Source: Lachnospiraceae bacterium
Lineage (GTDB): Bacteria; Bacillota; Clostridia; Lachnospirales; Lachnospiraceae
DNA: 64,000 nucleotides
Assembly: GCA_015056865.1 (NCBI GenBank)
Contig: SVFM01000015.1
Location: 1-64,000 of the forward strand
Direction of reading: 5' to 3'
The notes under the pieces are model-generated. The model was not told the DNA's origin. It worked only from the letters and a program-made list of their open reading frames with translations, and made no database searches. Positions 43,139-52,544 of the stretch are shown here, one piece after another. The position numbers were made by a program, and so were the translations under genes. Numbering within the stretch: position 1 is the stretch's first letter; each line of letters opens with the position of its first letter.

Positions 43139-43996
43139 TCATACTTTGAGAACGCCCTCGTTTTCATAATCCCAGACATAATGCAGCCAATCTTTCTCTA
43201 TAACCCGCTTTTTTTCACAGACAAAACCTAATTTCTCCAACAGCCCCCTGGACTTTTGATTGTCCGGGTGCACCAATGCGTTGATCCTCTGAAAACCCAG
43301 CTCCCGGGCATATTCCAAAATGCCACGGCACACCTCCGTAGCAAGGCCCTGTCTCTGCCAGGGCTGGCCAATCACAAACCCCAGTTCCGGCTCCTCAAAC
43401 CGTTCCCCCATACTGATCCCAGCCCTGCCGATTACCTGCCCCGTTTCTCTGAGCAGAACTGTCCACATGCCAAAATCATAGAAACCATATACCTTTTCGG
43501 CATAAGTCTCTATATAGGCTCTCTGTTCCTCCCTGGTCCGGCACAGCTCCTCCATATATTCCGTAACGGAAGGATGTGCGTATATTTCATAAAACTCATC
43601 CACATCCCCCGGGGTGGTTTCACGGATACTGCATCTGGCCGTGTCCAATATGTGCCAGGGTCTCCCGGTCAATCTCTGCCAGATACGAATAAAATACCCT
43701 TCTCCCACATCTTCAAAGCCCTCTATCACATATTTCACATGATCGAAACTCTCACTTCGATTTCCGGGATGCACATAAGCAACCACCGGATAACCGCCTG
43801 CCCCCAGCATGGAGGCCAACTGCAAGTTATCTGTGAGGTACAAAGACTGGTCCCGTTCGCCGGATACAGAGTACTTTGCAGCCTCTTCATAAGAGCAAGC
43901 ATATGTCTCTACTCCCATCTCCTGCAGCCGGCTACACACCGGTCTTAAACTAGATAAAACATTCTCTTCTTTGATTGCAACATTAAATTTTTTCAC
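43139..43996 (-). CDS. GNAT acetyltransferase with an extra N-terminal domain
   Basis: 285 residues. The C-terminal 165 residues are a RimJ/RimL-type GNAT domain (IRETTPGDVDEFYEIY; acetyl-CoA motif LGFVIGQPWQRQGLATEV; LGFQRINALVHPDNQKSRGLLEKLGF, shown in part). The first 115 residues form a second alpha/beta domain with SLYLTDNLQLASMLGAGGYPVVAYVHPG, which recalls the later part of a HAD or receiver-like fold but has no complete active site. The substrate is unknown. It is convergent with the truncated HAD gene and divergent from the cyclophilin gene. Confidence 0.8.
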   Translation of the reverse strand: MKKFNVAIKEENVLSSLRPVCSRLQEMGVETYACSYEEAAKYSVSGERDQSLYLTDNLQLASMLGAGGYPVVAYVHPGNRSESFDHVKYVIEGFEDVGEGYFIRIWQRLTGRPWHILDTARCSIRETTPGDVDEFYEIYAHPSVTEYMEELCRTREEQRAYIETYAEKVYGFYDFGMWTVLLRETGQVIGRAGISMGERFEEPELGFVIGQPWQRQGLATEVCRGILEYARELGFQRINALVHPDNQKSRGLLEKLGFVCEKKRVIEKDWLHYVWDYENEGVLKV

Positions 43997-44132
43997 TGCG
44001 ATCCCTCACGTAAAAAGCTTATCATTATACTAACGCTAAACGTTTCTTGTGTCAAAGACTTTCATCTTGCCAATTCCCTCAGGATAAGGTATGATATTAC
44101 TGATTTAAAAAACTTAGAAAGGACATACAAAC

Positions 44133-44654
44133 ATGGCACAGAATCCTATCGTTACGATCACCATGGAAAGTGGAGATGTCATCAAATTGGAGCTTTATCC
44201 CGACGTGGCACCCATTTCCGTAAATAATTTTATCAGTCTGGTAAACAAGGGCTTTTACAACAACCTGATCTTCCATCGCGTCATCAGAGGCTTTATGATC
44301 CAGGGCGGCGATCCGGAAGGTATCGGCATTGGCGGCCCCGGCTACAGCATCAAGGGTGAGTTTTCCTCCAATGGCGTGAAGAATACTCTGAAGCACACAG
44401 AAGGTGTACTCTCCATGGCACGCAGCATGAACCCCAATTCTGCAGGTTCCCAGTTCTTTATTATGCACAAGGATGCCCCCCATCTGGACGGCAGCTATGC
44501 CGCATTTGGTAAAGTCATCGAAGGCATGGAGAATGTGAACAAGATTGCAGAGACAAACACCGATTACAGTGACCGCCCTCTCACACCTCAGGTAATGAGG
44601 ACGGTAACCGTAGACACCTTTGGGGTAACCTATCCGGAACCCGAAAAAATGTAA
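44133..44654 (+). CDS. Peptidyl-prolyl isomerase (cyclophilin)
   Basis: A 173-residue cytoplasmic cyclophilin that speeds cis-trans isomerisation at proline. The active-site blocks are FHRVIRGFMIQGGDPEGIG near residue 48 and LSMARSMNPNSAGSQFFIM near 92 (Arg, Phe, Gln, Phe), followed by LDGSYAAFGKV. There is no signal peptide or lipobox. AGAAAGGA lies 13 bp before the ATG, a rather long spacing. Confidence 0.95.
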   Translation: MAQNPIVTITMESGDVIKLELYPDVAPISVNNFISLVNKGFYNNLIFHRVIRGFMIQGGDPEGIGIGGPGYSIKGEFSSNGVKNTLKHTEGVLSMARSMNPNSAGSQFFIMHKDAPHLDGSYAAFGKVIEGMENVNKIAETNTDYSDRPLTPQVMRTVTVDTFGVTYPEPEKM

Positions 44655-44851
44655 TTTTAAAAAAAGCTTTCTCGTTCATATTTTGTTTACAATTAATTCA
44701 AAAAAACTTCATCCCAAAAACATTGTTTAGACATTTGTTTTGGATATACTATAATCACAAGGTAACCACTTAACAAACGTATACGAGAAACTTTTTCATA
44801 ATAAATGCCAAGCAACCTTGTGTTGCTTGGCATCCTCCCTTTTTTGGGGCT
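44655..44851 (+). ncRNA. Candidate small RNA in the cyclophilin-fba gap
   Basis: TATAAT at 44751-44756 with a weak TTAGAC about 17 bp upstream could start a plus-strand transcript near 44763. It would end at a strong hairpin, ATGCCAAGCAAC/GTTGCTTGGCAT (44811-44833 region), with TTTTTT a few bases on. The same hairpin can also serve as the terminator of fba on the minus strand, which is the simpler reading. The flanks also hold an imperfect inverted repeat (AAGCTTTCTCGT near 44663 and ACGAGAAACTTTT near 44783). Confidence 0.35.
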
Positions 44852-45715
44852 TTAGGCTTTATTTACAGAGCCGAAGAGCTCCATTTTTTCTTTTACAGTA
44901 GCCTTAATTGCTTCTGTGCCGGGTGCAAGTAACTTACGGGGATCAAAACCTTTTCCCTGCAGGTCCTTGCCCTCTTCGATATACTTACGAACAGCTGCAG
45001 CAAAGGAAAGCTGACATTCTGTGTTTACGTTGATCTTGGCAACACCCAGGCTGATAGCCTTCTTGATCATATCAGCAGGGATGCCTGTGCCGCCGTGAAG
45101 TACCAGAGGCAGATCACCGGTCTGCTCCTGCACTGCTGCCAGCGTTTCAAAACTCAATCCCTTCCAGTTAGCAGGATATTTACCGTGGATATTACCGATA
45201 CCTGCTGCCAGGAAATCTACACCCAGATCTGCAATTGCTTTGCACTCCATAGGATCTGCGCATTCACCTGCGCCTACAACACCATCTTCTTCTCCGCCGA
45301 TAGAACCAACCTCAGCTTCAATAGAAATTCCCAATTTATGAGCTGCCTCCACCAATTCTTTGGTCTTTGCCACATTCTCCTCGATAGGATAGTGAGAACC
45401 ATCAAACATAATAGAAGAAAAGCCTGCTTCCATACATTTGTAGCAATGGTCATAGCTGCCGTGATCCAGATGGATCGCTACGGGAACCGTGATATTCAGG
45501 CCCTTGATCATGCCCTTTACCATACCCACGACCGCATCATAACCGCCCATATATTTGCCTGCGCCCTCAGACACACCAAGAATAACAGGGGAATTCATCT
45601 CCTGCGCTGTGGTCAAGATTGCCTTGGTCCATTCAATATTGTTGATATTGAACTGTCCTACAGCATAGTGCCCTGCCTTTGCCTTCTGAAGCATTTCTGT
45701 AGCTGATACTAACAT
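44852..45715 (-). CDS. fba: Fructose-bisphosphate aldolase, class II
   Basis: A 287-residue zinc-dependent aldolase of glycolysis. Metal and substrate motifs: IHLDHGSYDHCYKCMEAGFSSIMFD near residue 80 (shown in part; zinc His), SIEAEVGSIGGEEDG near 132, LAAGIGNIHGKYP near 175, and VLHGGTGIPADMIKKAI near 208. The length and the GGEEDGV loop fit the bacterial class IIA/B short form. It lies 34 bp after the Crh-like gene. Confidence 0.96.
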   Translation of the reverse strand: MLVSATEMLQKAKAGHYAVGQFNINNIEWTKAILTTAQEMNSPVILGVSEGAGKYMGGYDAVVGMVKGMIKGLNITVPVAIHLDHGSYDHCYKCMEAGFSSIMFDGSHYPIEENVAKTKELVEAAHKLGISIEAEVGSIGGEEDGVVGAGECADPMECKAIADLGVDFLAAGIGNIHGKYPANWKGLSFETLAAVQEQTGDLPLVLHGGTGIPADMIKKAISLGVAKINVNTECQLSFAAAVRKYIEEGKDLQGKGFDPRKLLAPGTEAIKATVKEKMELFGSVNKA

Positions 45716-45749
45716 ATTTATTTCCTCCGTTTCTGTATATAAAATTAAT

Positions 45750-46010
45750 TTACTGCTCTATCCCCTTTAAAAAAGCTCCAACTCCACTGATAGCTTGCTC
45801 TTCATCTCCGCCATTGGCTTCAATCACTACCTCAGTGCCTCTGTCAAGCACCAGTGTCATTACACCCATGATGCTCTTTAAATTTACTTTCTTATTCTCT
45901 ATCTGCATATAAAGATTGCTGTCATAACGATTAGCCACTTGGACAAGCATAGCTGCCGGTCTTGCATCCACACCCCGGTCCATGTTGATAGTTACATTTT
46001 CTCTCATCAT
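45750..46010 (-). CDS. crh: Crh-like HPr paralogue with Asp at position 15
   Basis: An 86-residue HPr-family protein. The active-site loop reads RGVDARPAAMLVQ, so the phosphorylatable His15 of HPr is Asp15 here, while the regulatory site LKSIMGVM keeps Ser46. B. subtilis Crh has Gln15 and is phosphorylated only at Ser46 by HprK to act with CcpA in carbon catabolite repression. The location next to whiA and rapZ, as in the B. subtilis yvcJ-yvcK-whiA-crh group, supports orthology; hprK is 3.7 kb upstream. GAGGAGG lies 10 bp before the first ATG. Confidence 0.85.
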   Translation of the reverse strand: MMRENVTINMDRGVDARPAAMLVQVANRYDSNLYMQIENKKVNLKSIMGVMTLVLDRGTEVVIEANGGDEEQAISGVGAFLKGIEQ

Positions 46011-46026
46011 CTTTCCATTTCCTCCT

Positions 46027-46893
46027 CTAAATCCTTATCCGGTCAGCGATCTCGCTTAACTTACGCAATCTATGATTTACACCCGATTTCCCCACGGGCG
46101 GATCCAGATACTCTCCCAATTCCTTTAGGGTGGCATCCGGAAACTCCAGCCTGATCTCCGCCATCTGCCGCAAATTATCCGGCAGATTCTGCAGTCCATA
46201 CTTGTCCCGCAAGAGTTCTATATCTTCCAGCTGACGGCTGGCTGCATTCACTGTCTTAGTAATATTGGCTGTTTCGCAGTTTACTCTGCGGTTTACAGAA
46301 TTTCTCATTTCCTTCAGAATCCTTAGATTTTCAAGATTCATCAAAGACACATGGGCGCCCATAAACCCAAGAAGTTCTACAATGCCTGCCCCTTCCTTAA
46401 GATAAACTACATAATACTTTTTCCTAAGTACGATCCTGGCATCCATTTGAAGTGCCCTGAGAATCTGCTGTAACTGCAAGGCCTGTGGCTCTCTCACGCA
46501 TACAAATTCCAGGTGATAACTCTTCTCCGGATCACTCATGGAGCCAATGACCAAATAGGCACCTCTTAAGTAAGCCCGCTGACAACAGGTGTTTTTCAGG
46601 ATTGATGGATCCACCACATCATCCAGATCACCGAACTTCTCCAACAAACGCTGCTTTTCCTCACCCTGTAAAGCAACACCAGCATTTATATTATATGTTT
46701 TTTTCAATAATGTAAAGCCTTTTCTTAAAGCTGATTCATTTTCTGTCTGAAAGCCTACTGTCAGGCCCCCTTCCTTATCCATTCCGTATTGCCCGGAAAA
46801 ATGCATCATGGCTGAAAGCTCTGCTATCTGACAATGTTTTGTATTGCTAATCTGTTTTGCCAATTCTTCTTTTACTTTACTGGAAAAAGACAT
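46027..46893 (-). CDS. whiA: WhiA, sporulation/cell-division regulator
   Basis: A 288-residue DNA-binding protein with an N-terminal LAGLIDADG-like fold (LRGAYLVIGSMSDPEKSYHLEFV, shown in part) and a C-terminal HTH (FPDATLKELGEYLDPPVGKSGVNHRLRKL, shown in part). In Firmicutes WhiA affects cell division and chromosome segregation. It lies 3 bp after rapZ and 16 bp before the crh-like gene. The gluconeogenesis factor YvcK that usually sits between rapZ and whiA is missing here. Confidence 0.95.
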   Translation of the reverse strand: MSFSSKVKEELAKQISNTKHCQIAELSAMMHFSGQYGMDKEGGLTVGFQTENESALRKGFTLLKKTYNINAGVALQGEEKQRLLEKFGDLDDVVDPSILKNTCCQRAYLRGAYLVIGSMSDPEKSYHLEFVCVREPQALQLQQILRALQMDARIVLRKKYYVVYLKEGAGIVELLGFMGAHVSLMNLENLRILKEMRNSVNRRVNCETANITKTVNAASRQLEDIELLRDKYGLQNLPDNLRQMAEIRLEFPDATLKELGEYLDPPVGKSGVNHRLRKLSEIADRIRI

Positions 46894-46896
46894 CCT

Positions 46897-47766
46897 CTAC
46901 CCTCTGCTTGCATCACGTACATCTCTATGGTACAACTTCAAACCGTAACTTCCCTGATTTTTCATCTTTTCGTACAACTCATTGGCTATAGTCACACTCC
47001 TGTGCTGACCACCGGTACAGCCGATGGCGATCACCAGCCTGTACTTTCCCTCATTCACATAGTTGGGAATCAAAAACCGAATCATATCTGTCAGCTTGTC
47101 CAAAAACTCACCGGCCTCGGCAAATCCCATAACATAGTCCCGGACTTCTTTGTCATTGCCGGTCTTTGGTTTTAGTTCGTCCAGATAAAAGGGATTGGGC
47201 AAAAAGCGCACATCAAACACCAGATCCGCATCCGCCGGAATTCCACTCTTAAAGCCAAACGATATCAGAGTTATCATAAGGTTATTATACGCTTCATTTC
47301 CCACAAAAATTCTGTCCAGCTCACTTTTGAGTTCTCTGACCAAGAGATTGGAGGTGTCAATAATATAGTCTGCGCTCTTTTTGATTTTTTCAAGGGCAAT
47401 CTTTTCTCTGCGGACGCCATCCTCCACCCGGCCGTCAGCCGCCAGAGGATGGATACGTCTGGTCTCCTTATAACGCTTGATCAGCGCCTCTTCACTGGCA
47501 TCCATAAAAAGGATCTCCAAATTGTGGCCGGCACATTTTAATTCAGTGATCACACGGGTGGCCTGCTCAAAAGACTGATCTGCACGCACATCCAGCCCCA
47601 GTGCTACACTCTCCACTTCGCTGCCCGGCGTAGCCACCAATTCCATAAACTTCTCAATCAAAGATACCGGCAGGTTATCCACACAGTAAAACCCGGCATC
47701 TTCCAACATTTTCAACACCGAACTTTTACCGCCTCCACTCATCCCCGTGACTATGACAAACCTCAT
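46897..47766 (-). CDS. rapZ: RapZ/YvcJ P-loop protein
   Basis: A 289-residue nucleotide-binding protein. The Walker A motif VTGMSGGGKSSVL is at the N-terminus, then YCVDNLPVSLIEKF, a middle region and the family's C-terminal IAIGCTGGQHRSVTIANEL, which in E. coli RapZ belongs to the RNA- and metabolite-binding domain. In Gram-positives its role is less clear (competence, nucleotide hydrolysis). It lies between murB (34 bp) and whiA. Confidence 0.94.
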   Translation of the reverse strand: MRFVIVTGMSGGGKSSVLKMLEDAGFYCVDNLPVSLIEKFMELVATPGSEVESVALGLDVRADQSFEQATRVITELKCAGHNLEILFMDASEEALIKRYKETRRIHPLAADGRVEDGVRREKIALEKIKKSADYIIDTSNLLVRELKSELDRIFVGNEAYNNLMITLISFGFKSGIPADADLVFDVRFLPNPFYLDELKPKTGNDKEVRDYVMGFAEAGEFLDKLTDMIRFLIPNYVNEGKYRLVIAIGCTGGQHRSVTIANELYEKMKNQGSYGLKLYHRDVRDASRG

Positions 47767-47800
47767 GAGACTGTTCCTCCCCCAATGACCTTCTCACTGT

Positions 47801-48715
47801 TTAAAATTCTCCCAAGAAAATAATCTCAGGCTCCAACCTTACTGAAAACTGCCTGTAAACTTCTTCCTGCACCTGTTCCATCAGCTGTCTGATATCCGCC
47901 GCCGTAGCGTCACCGGTGTTGATCACAAAACCGCAGTGTTTCTCAGACACCCGGGCACCACCGACCTGCAATCCGGCCAGCCCCGCATCCATGATCAACT
48001 TGCCCGCAAAATGCCCCTCCGGGCGCTTAAAAGTACTGCCCGCGCTGGGATACTCCAGAGGTTGTTTTTCCCGACGCCTGGATGCAAAATCCTCCATTTT
48101 TGCCTTGATCTCATCCTTGGATCCTTCCTGAAGCAGAAAAGTACATCCTGTCACCACGAAATTCTGATTTTTCAAAACACTGGTACGATATCCAAACTCC
48201 ATGGTGGCATTGTTAAGCTTAAGCTGATTGCCTTCCCGATCCACCACTTCTACATATTCCACTACCATCTTCATCTCGCCATCGTAGGCTCCGGCATTCA
48301 TGATGACGCCGCCGCCCACTGTACCCGGAATACCTGCAGCAAACTCCATGCCGGTCAGCCCGTGTTCCAGAGCCACTCTGGCCACCTTGCTTAGGGTTGC
48401 TCCGGCCTGGGCATGTATGCGCCTTCCCGTGACTGTCACATGACTCATATCTTCAGCCAGCTTCAGGACAATCCCGGGATAGCCCTGATCTCCCACCAGA
48501 AGATTACTGCCGTTCCCTAATACAAAATATGGCAGTTCCACTTTTTGCAGATAATTGATCACACCCTGTAGCTGCCCCTCATCCTGCACATAAAGCACAC
48601 AATCCGCCGGACCGCCCACACGAAAAGTGGTGTGATTCTTTAACATTTCATCATATTTTATGTTTTCCGAAGGTACAAACCGCTGCAATGCTTCTCTTAC
48701 TGCCTGACCGATCAT
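47801..48715 (-). CDS. murB: UDP-N-acetylenolpyruvoylglucosamine reductase
   Basis: A 304-residue FAD enzyme that makes UDP-MurNAc for peptidoglycan. It has the FAD motif HTTFRVGGPADCVLYV near residue 35, GIPGTVGGGVIMNAGAYDGEM near 115, the catalytic Ser in PSAGSTFKRP near 230, and Glu near the end (PEIIFLGEF). It is the type II form of typical Firmicutes length. The ATG at 48715 has AGAGAGG 7 bp upstream. Confidence 0.96.
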   Translation of the reverse strand: MIGQAVREALQRFVPSENIKYDEMLKNHTTFRVGGPADCVLYVQDEGQLQGVINYLQKVELPYFVLGNGSNLLVGDQGYPGIVLKLAEDMSHVTVTGRRIHAQAGATLSKVARVALEHGLTGMEFAAGIPGTVGGGVIMNAGAYDGEMKMVVEYVEVVDREGNQLKLNNATMEFGYRTSVLKNQNFVVTGCTFLLQEGSKDEIKAKMEDFASRRREKQPLEYPSAGSTFKRPEGHFAGKLIMDAGLAGLQVGGARVSEKHCGFVINTGDATAADIRQLMEQVQEEVYRQFSVRLEPEIIFLGEF

Positions 48716-48738
48716 TTTGATACCTCTCTTGACCACAC

Positions 48739-49686
48739 TTATTTCACTTTGTCTAAAACCATCTTGGCTGCGCCATAAATACCTGCATCATTTCCCAATG
48801 TAGCCAAAGCAAAGACCACATCCCTGCATGCATGGAATACATGCTTTTCGTAGTTGGGCTTTATGTACCGGAAGAGGATCTCTCCCGCCTTGGATACGCC
48901 TCCACCAATGACGAAGGCCTGGGGATTTACCACGCAGCTGATCGCAGCAAGGCCCTTGCCCAGATATCTGCCAAATTCCTGTGCAATTTCTTCTGCCACA
49001 GGATCTCCTGCTTTCACTGCATCAAAGACGCTTTTTGCGCTAAGTTCTCCCTGTCGCAATACACTGGCAGTCTGGTCCTGATCCAGACGTTTACGGGCCA
49101 GACTAACAATACCGGTGGCTGACGCATACTGCTCCAGGCATCCAACATTCCGGCACCCGCACTGCTTTGTCTCCCGATCCTCCACACAAATGTGGCCGAT
49201 CTCTCCGGCTGCACCTGTAGCACCTGTGATGATCCGGCCGCCTACGATAATGCCGCCTCCCACACCGGTGCCCAAAGTCACCATGAACAGATTGCTGTAA
49301 CCCTTGCCGCCGCCCTGCCACATCTCACCTAATGCTGCCACATTGGCATCATTGCCGGCCACTACCGGTATGTTGAGATGCTGCTGGATGCCCTCAGGAA
49401 TGCTAAAGCAGGTATGCCAGTTCAAATTGGCTGCCTGGTTGATCCTTCCCTCCTCATCCACCGGGCCCGGCACACCGATACCTGCGCCGATCACGTCAGC
49501 TAAGGCTATGTCTCGTTCTTCTATTTTATTCTGAAGACTGGCTGCAATATCCGGCAGAATATGCTGTCCTTCATTTTCTGTTACTGTGGGAATCTCCCAT
49601 TTATCGAGCAAGTTTCCTTCCTGATCAAAGAGGCCCATTTTTACAGAGGTCCCCCCCAAATCTACTCCAAAAACGTACTTACTCAT
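48739..49686 (-). CDS. ROK family glucokinase
   Basis: A 315-residue ATP-dependent glucose kinase of the ROK family. It has FGVDLGGTSVKMGLFD (phosphate-binding), the Asp in VAGNDANVAALGEMW near residue 110, LGTGVGGGIIVGGRI and the zinc motif CGCRNVGCLEQYAS near 170-185. The start at 49686 overlaps the hprK stop by 8 bp, so glucose phosphorylation and HPr/Crh regulation are encoded together. Residue-level substrate preference was not checked. Confidence 0.93.
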   Translation of the reverse strand: MSKYVFGVDLGGTSVKMGLFDQEGNLLDKWEIPTVTENEGQHILPDIAASLQNKIEERDIALADVIGAGIGVPGPVDEEGRINQAANLNWHTCFSIPEGIQQHLNIPVVAGNDANVAALGEMWQGGGKGYSNLFMVTLGTGVGGGIIVGGRIITGATGAAGEIGHICVEDRETKQCGCRNVGCLEQYASATGIVSLARKRLDQDQTASVLRQGELSAKSVFDAVKAGDPVAEEIAQEFGRYLGKGLAAISCVVNPQAFVIGGGVSKAGEILFRYIKPNYEKHVFHACRDVVFALATLGNDAGIYGAAKMVLDKVK

Positions 49687-50617
49687 CCTCTTCTTCCTCT
49701 CTCTTTCTAGCCAGCGAATTTTGCACTCGGGTGTACAACTCCTGGGCCGCGTTATATCCCATTTTCTTTTGTCTGTGGTTTGCCGCCGCGGTTTCACAGA
49801 TCACCGCCAGATTGCGGCCGGGACGGATAGGCAATGTGTAGCAGACTACCTTGTTGCCCAGAAACTCTGTGTACTCCTGTTCCAGACCAAGGCGGTCGTA
49901 CTCTCTGTCTTTGTCCCACTCCTCCAGTTTAATGACCATATCCACCTGCTGGGTATTTTTTACACTGGAAGCACCAAACAGTGCCTTTACATCCACAATA
50001 CCAATGCCTCGCAGTTCGATCAGATGCTTGGTAATATCCGGTGCACTTCCCACCAGGGTTTCATCACTCACTTTGCGAAGTTCCACCACGTCATCCGTTA
50101 CCAGACGATGGCCTCTGCGCACCAGCTCCAACGCGGCCTCGGACTTACCGATACCACTTTCTCCGGTGATCAGCACACCTTCACCGTATACATCCACCAA
50201 CACACCATGCACCGTAATGCAGGGCGCCATTTTTACATTCAACCAACGGGTTGACTCTGCGATCAGCCCAGCTGTTGACATCTTGGTGCCCAGGATAGGA
50301 ATATTATATTTTTGGGCAATATCCATAAAGATGGGATCCGGCAAAAGGCTGCGGCTGAAAACAATACAGGGAATTTTGTAGGACATGAGTTTGTCATACT
50401 GGATTCTCTTTTGCTCTTCTGACATCTCCTCCATGTAAGTATATTCCACAAAACCAATAACCTGAACACGGGCAGAATCAAAATGTTTAAAATAACCGGC
50501 CATCTGAAGTGCCGGCCGGTTAATATCCGGCTGAGACAGCTTGATGTGGGTCACATCCACTTCCGGTGTCAAGATCTCCAATTTCATTTTATCGATAAAT
50601 TCTGTCAGCTTAACCAT
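49679..50617 (-). CDS. hprK: HPr kinase/phosphorylase
   Basis: A 312-residue bifunctional enzyme that phosphorylates HPr and Crh on Ser46 and removes the phosphate. The C-terminal catalytic domain has the P-loop LITGESGIGKSEAALEL near residue 150 and the HprK signature RGIGIVDVKALFG near 205. It is first in the hprK-glk-murB-rapZ-whiA-crh-fba run; its likely substrates in the window are the Crh-like protein (45750) and perhaps the HPr-like protein (13495), both with the Ser-Ile-Met-Gly site. Confidence 0.96.
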   Translation of the reverse strand: MVKLTEFIDKMKLEILTPEVDVTHIKLSQPDINRPALQMAGYFKHFDSARVQVIGFVEYTYMEEMSEEQKRIQYDKLMSYKIPCIVFSRSLLPDPIFMDIAQKYNIPILGTKMSTAGLIAESTRWLNVKMAPCITVHGVLVDVYGEGVLITGESGIGKSEAALELVRRGHRLVTDDVVELRKVSDETLVGSAPDITKHLIELRGIGIVDVKALFGASSVKNTQQVDMVIKLEEWDKDREYDRLGLEQEYTEFLGNKVVCYTLPIRPGRNLAVICETAAANHRQKKMGYNAAQELYTRVQNSLARKREEEEDE

Positions 50618-50645
50618 TTTTGCCTCCTTTTTTTACACACCATTT

Positions 50646-52526
50646 TTATTTTATCACACTGTCCTGCTTTTGAAAATAGGAATAAATTTCTTCCGCCACA
50701 CTGCGAGGAATCTCCGGCACCTCCATCAGACGCTCCACGTCTGCCTGCCTGATGTCCTCCAAGGACGTAAAATATCGCATAAGGGCCTTCCTTCTGGCTG
50801 CTCCTACCCCCGGAATATCATCCAACACGGACTTTACCTGGGTCTTGCCCCGCAGGGAGCGGTGATACTCTATGGCAAATCTGTGGGCCTCATCCTGAAT
50901 TCTGGTAATGAGCTTAAAGCCCTCCGAGTGGGTATCGATCTCAATTTCTTCGTTGTTATAATAAAGACCTCTGGTCCGATGGTTATCATCCTTTACCATA
51001 CCACACACCGGAATCCCAATACCCAATTCGTGAAGTACCTCCAAGGCAATATTGACCTGCCCCTTACCACCGTCCATAAGCAGCAGATCCGGAAACTTCG
51101 TGAAGCTTCCAAACTCCTTGTCCAGCTCCTGTTCTTCCAAAGATTTGGTTTCCTCCATGCCATGCACAAAGCGCCTGGTCAAAACCTCCCGCATGCAAGC
51201 ATAATCATCAGGGCCCGACACGGTTTTAATTCTAAATTTTCGATAATCACTACGTTTGGGCTTTCCTTTTTCATAAACCACCATAGAGCCCACATTCTCA
51301 AATCCACTGATATTGGAAATATCAAATGCCTCCATGCGATTTAGCTGCTCCAGACCCAAAAGTGCTGCAATCTCCCGAACCGCACCGATGGTCCTTCCCT
51401 CTTCACGCTTCATCTTTTCACGATCTTGACTGAGTACAAGGGAAGCATTTTTTGCCGCCAGTTCTAACAATTTCTCCTTTGCCCCCTTCTTGGGCACACG
51501 CAGGTATACCCTACCGCCTCTCTTACTGCCCAGCCATTTTTCCAAAAGCTCCATATCCTCCACCTGGTACTGAAGCATCAGCTCTCTGGGCACAAAGGGG
51601 GTTCCTGCATAAAACTGCTTAATAAAATCCTCCAGAATTTTTTCCTTGGGCACTCCCGACACATGTGTCATATAGAAATGTTCTCTGCCGATCAGTTTGC
51701 CATTACGCACAAAAAACACCTGCACTACCGCATCACTGTCATCCTGGGAAAGTGCTATGATATCCTTATCTTCGCCCACACCTTCATTAATTTTTTGCTT
51801 CTGGGCCACGGACTTCACACTATTATAAAGATCTCGATATCTTGCCGCCTCCTCAAATTCCAGATCAGCAGCCGCCTGCTGCATCTTCTGTTCCAGATCC
51901 TTCAGCAGGCCTGCGTAGTTTCCATTCAAAAATTCCAGCGCTCCTTCCACCTGCTGCCGATACTGTTCTTTATCGACACAGCCCTGACAGGGTGCCAGGC
52001 ATTGTTTGATGTGATAGTTTAAACAGGGCCGCTCCAAACCGATGTCCCTGGGCAGATTGCGATTACAGGTTCGCAGCTGATACAGCTTGTTCAACAGCTC
52101 TATGGTGTCTTTCACGGCCGCTGCGCTGGTGTAGGGCCCAAAATATTTGGCCCTGTCCTTCTTCATCTCTCTGGCAAAAAGGATCCTGGGGTACTCCTCC
52201 CCCACGGTCACCTTGATGTAAGGATAGGTCTTATCGTCCTTGAGCATGGTATTGTACTTGGGAGAATATTCCTTGATCAAGTTGTTTTCCAGCACAAGGG
52301 CCTCCAGTTCAGAGTCCGTCACAATGTATTCAAAGCCGGCGATCAACGTTACCATTTTGTCAATCGCCGGCCCTCTGCCGATGTTGGGCCTAAAGTAAGA
52401 ACGCACGCGGCTGCGCAGATTCACAGCCTTTCCCACATAGAGGATCACGTCCTTTCGGTCCCGCATGATATAAACTCCCGGCTTGTCGGGGAGTTTTTTT
52501 AGTTCTTCTTCGAAGTTGAATGCCAT
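50646..52526 (-). CDS. uvrC: Excinuclease ABC subunit C
   Basis: A 626-residue nuclease subunit that makes both incisions in nucleotide excision repair. It has an N-terminal GIY-YIG domain ([20 protein letters not shown]), a Cys cluster near 160-175 ([18 protein letters not shown]), a UVR segment ([17 protein letters not shown]), an RNase H-like domain ([19 protein letters not shown]) and C-terminal HhH motifs ([18 protein letters not shown]). It lies 18 bp after ftsH. Confidence 0.97.
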   Translation of the reverse strand: MAFNFEEELKKLPDKPGVYIMRDRKDVILYVGKAVNLRSRVRSYFRPNIGRGPAIDKMVTLIAGFEYIVTDSELEALVLENNLIKEYSPKYNTMLKDDKTYPYIKVTVGEEYPRILFAREMKKDRAKYFGPYTSAAAVKDTIELLNKLYQLRTCNRNLPRDIGLERPCLNYHIKQCLAPCQGCVDKEQYRQQVEGALEFLNGNYAGLLKDLEQKMQQAAADLEFEEAARYRDLYNSVKSVAQKQKINEGVGEDKDIIALSQDDSDAVVQVFFVRNGKLIGREHFYMTHVSGVPKEKILEDFIKQFYAGTPFVPRELMLQYQVEDMELLEKWLGSKRGGRVYLRVPKKGAKEKLLELAAKNASLVLSQDREKMKREEGRTIGAVREIAALLGLEQLNRMEAFDISNISGFENVGSMVVYEKGKPKRSDYRKFRIKTVSGPDDYACMREVLTRRFVHGMEETKSLEEQELDKEFGSFTKFPDLLLMDGGKGQVNIALEVLHELGIGIPVCGMVKDDNHRTRGLYYNNEEIEIDTHSEGFKLITRIQDEAHRFAIEYHRSLRGKTQVKSVLDDIPGVGAARRKALMRYFTSLEDIRQADVERLMEVPEIPRSVAEEIYSYFQKQDSVIK

Positions 52527-52544
52527 GAAGGTAACAACCTCCTT

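Noticed and set aside
44811..44861. 16-codon hydrophobic ORF overlapping the hairpin upstream of fba
   Set aside because: No ribosome site, and the codons form the two arms of the terminator hairpin.
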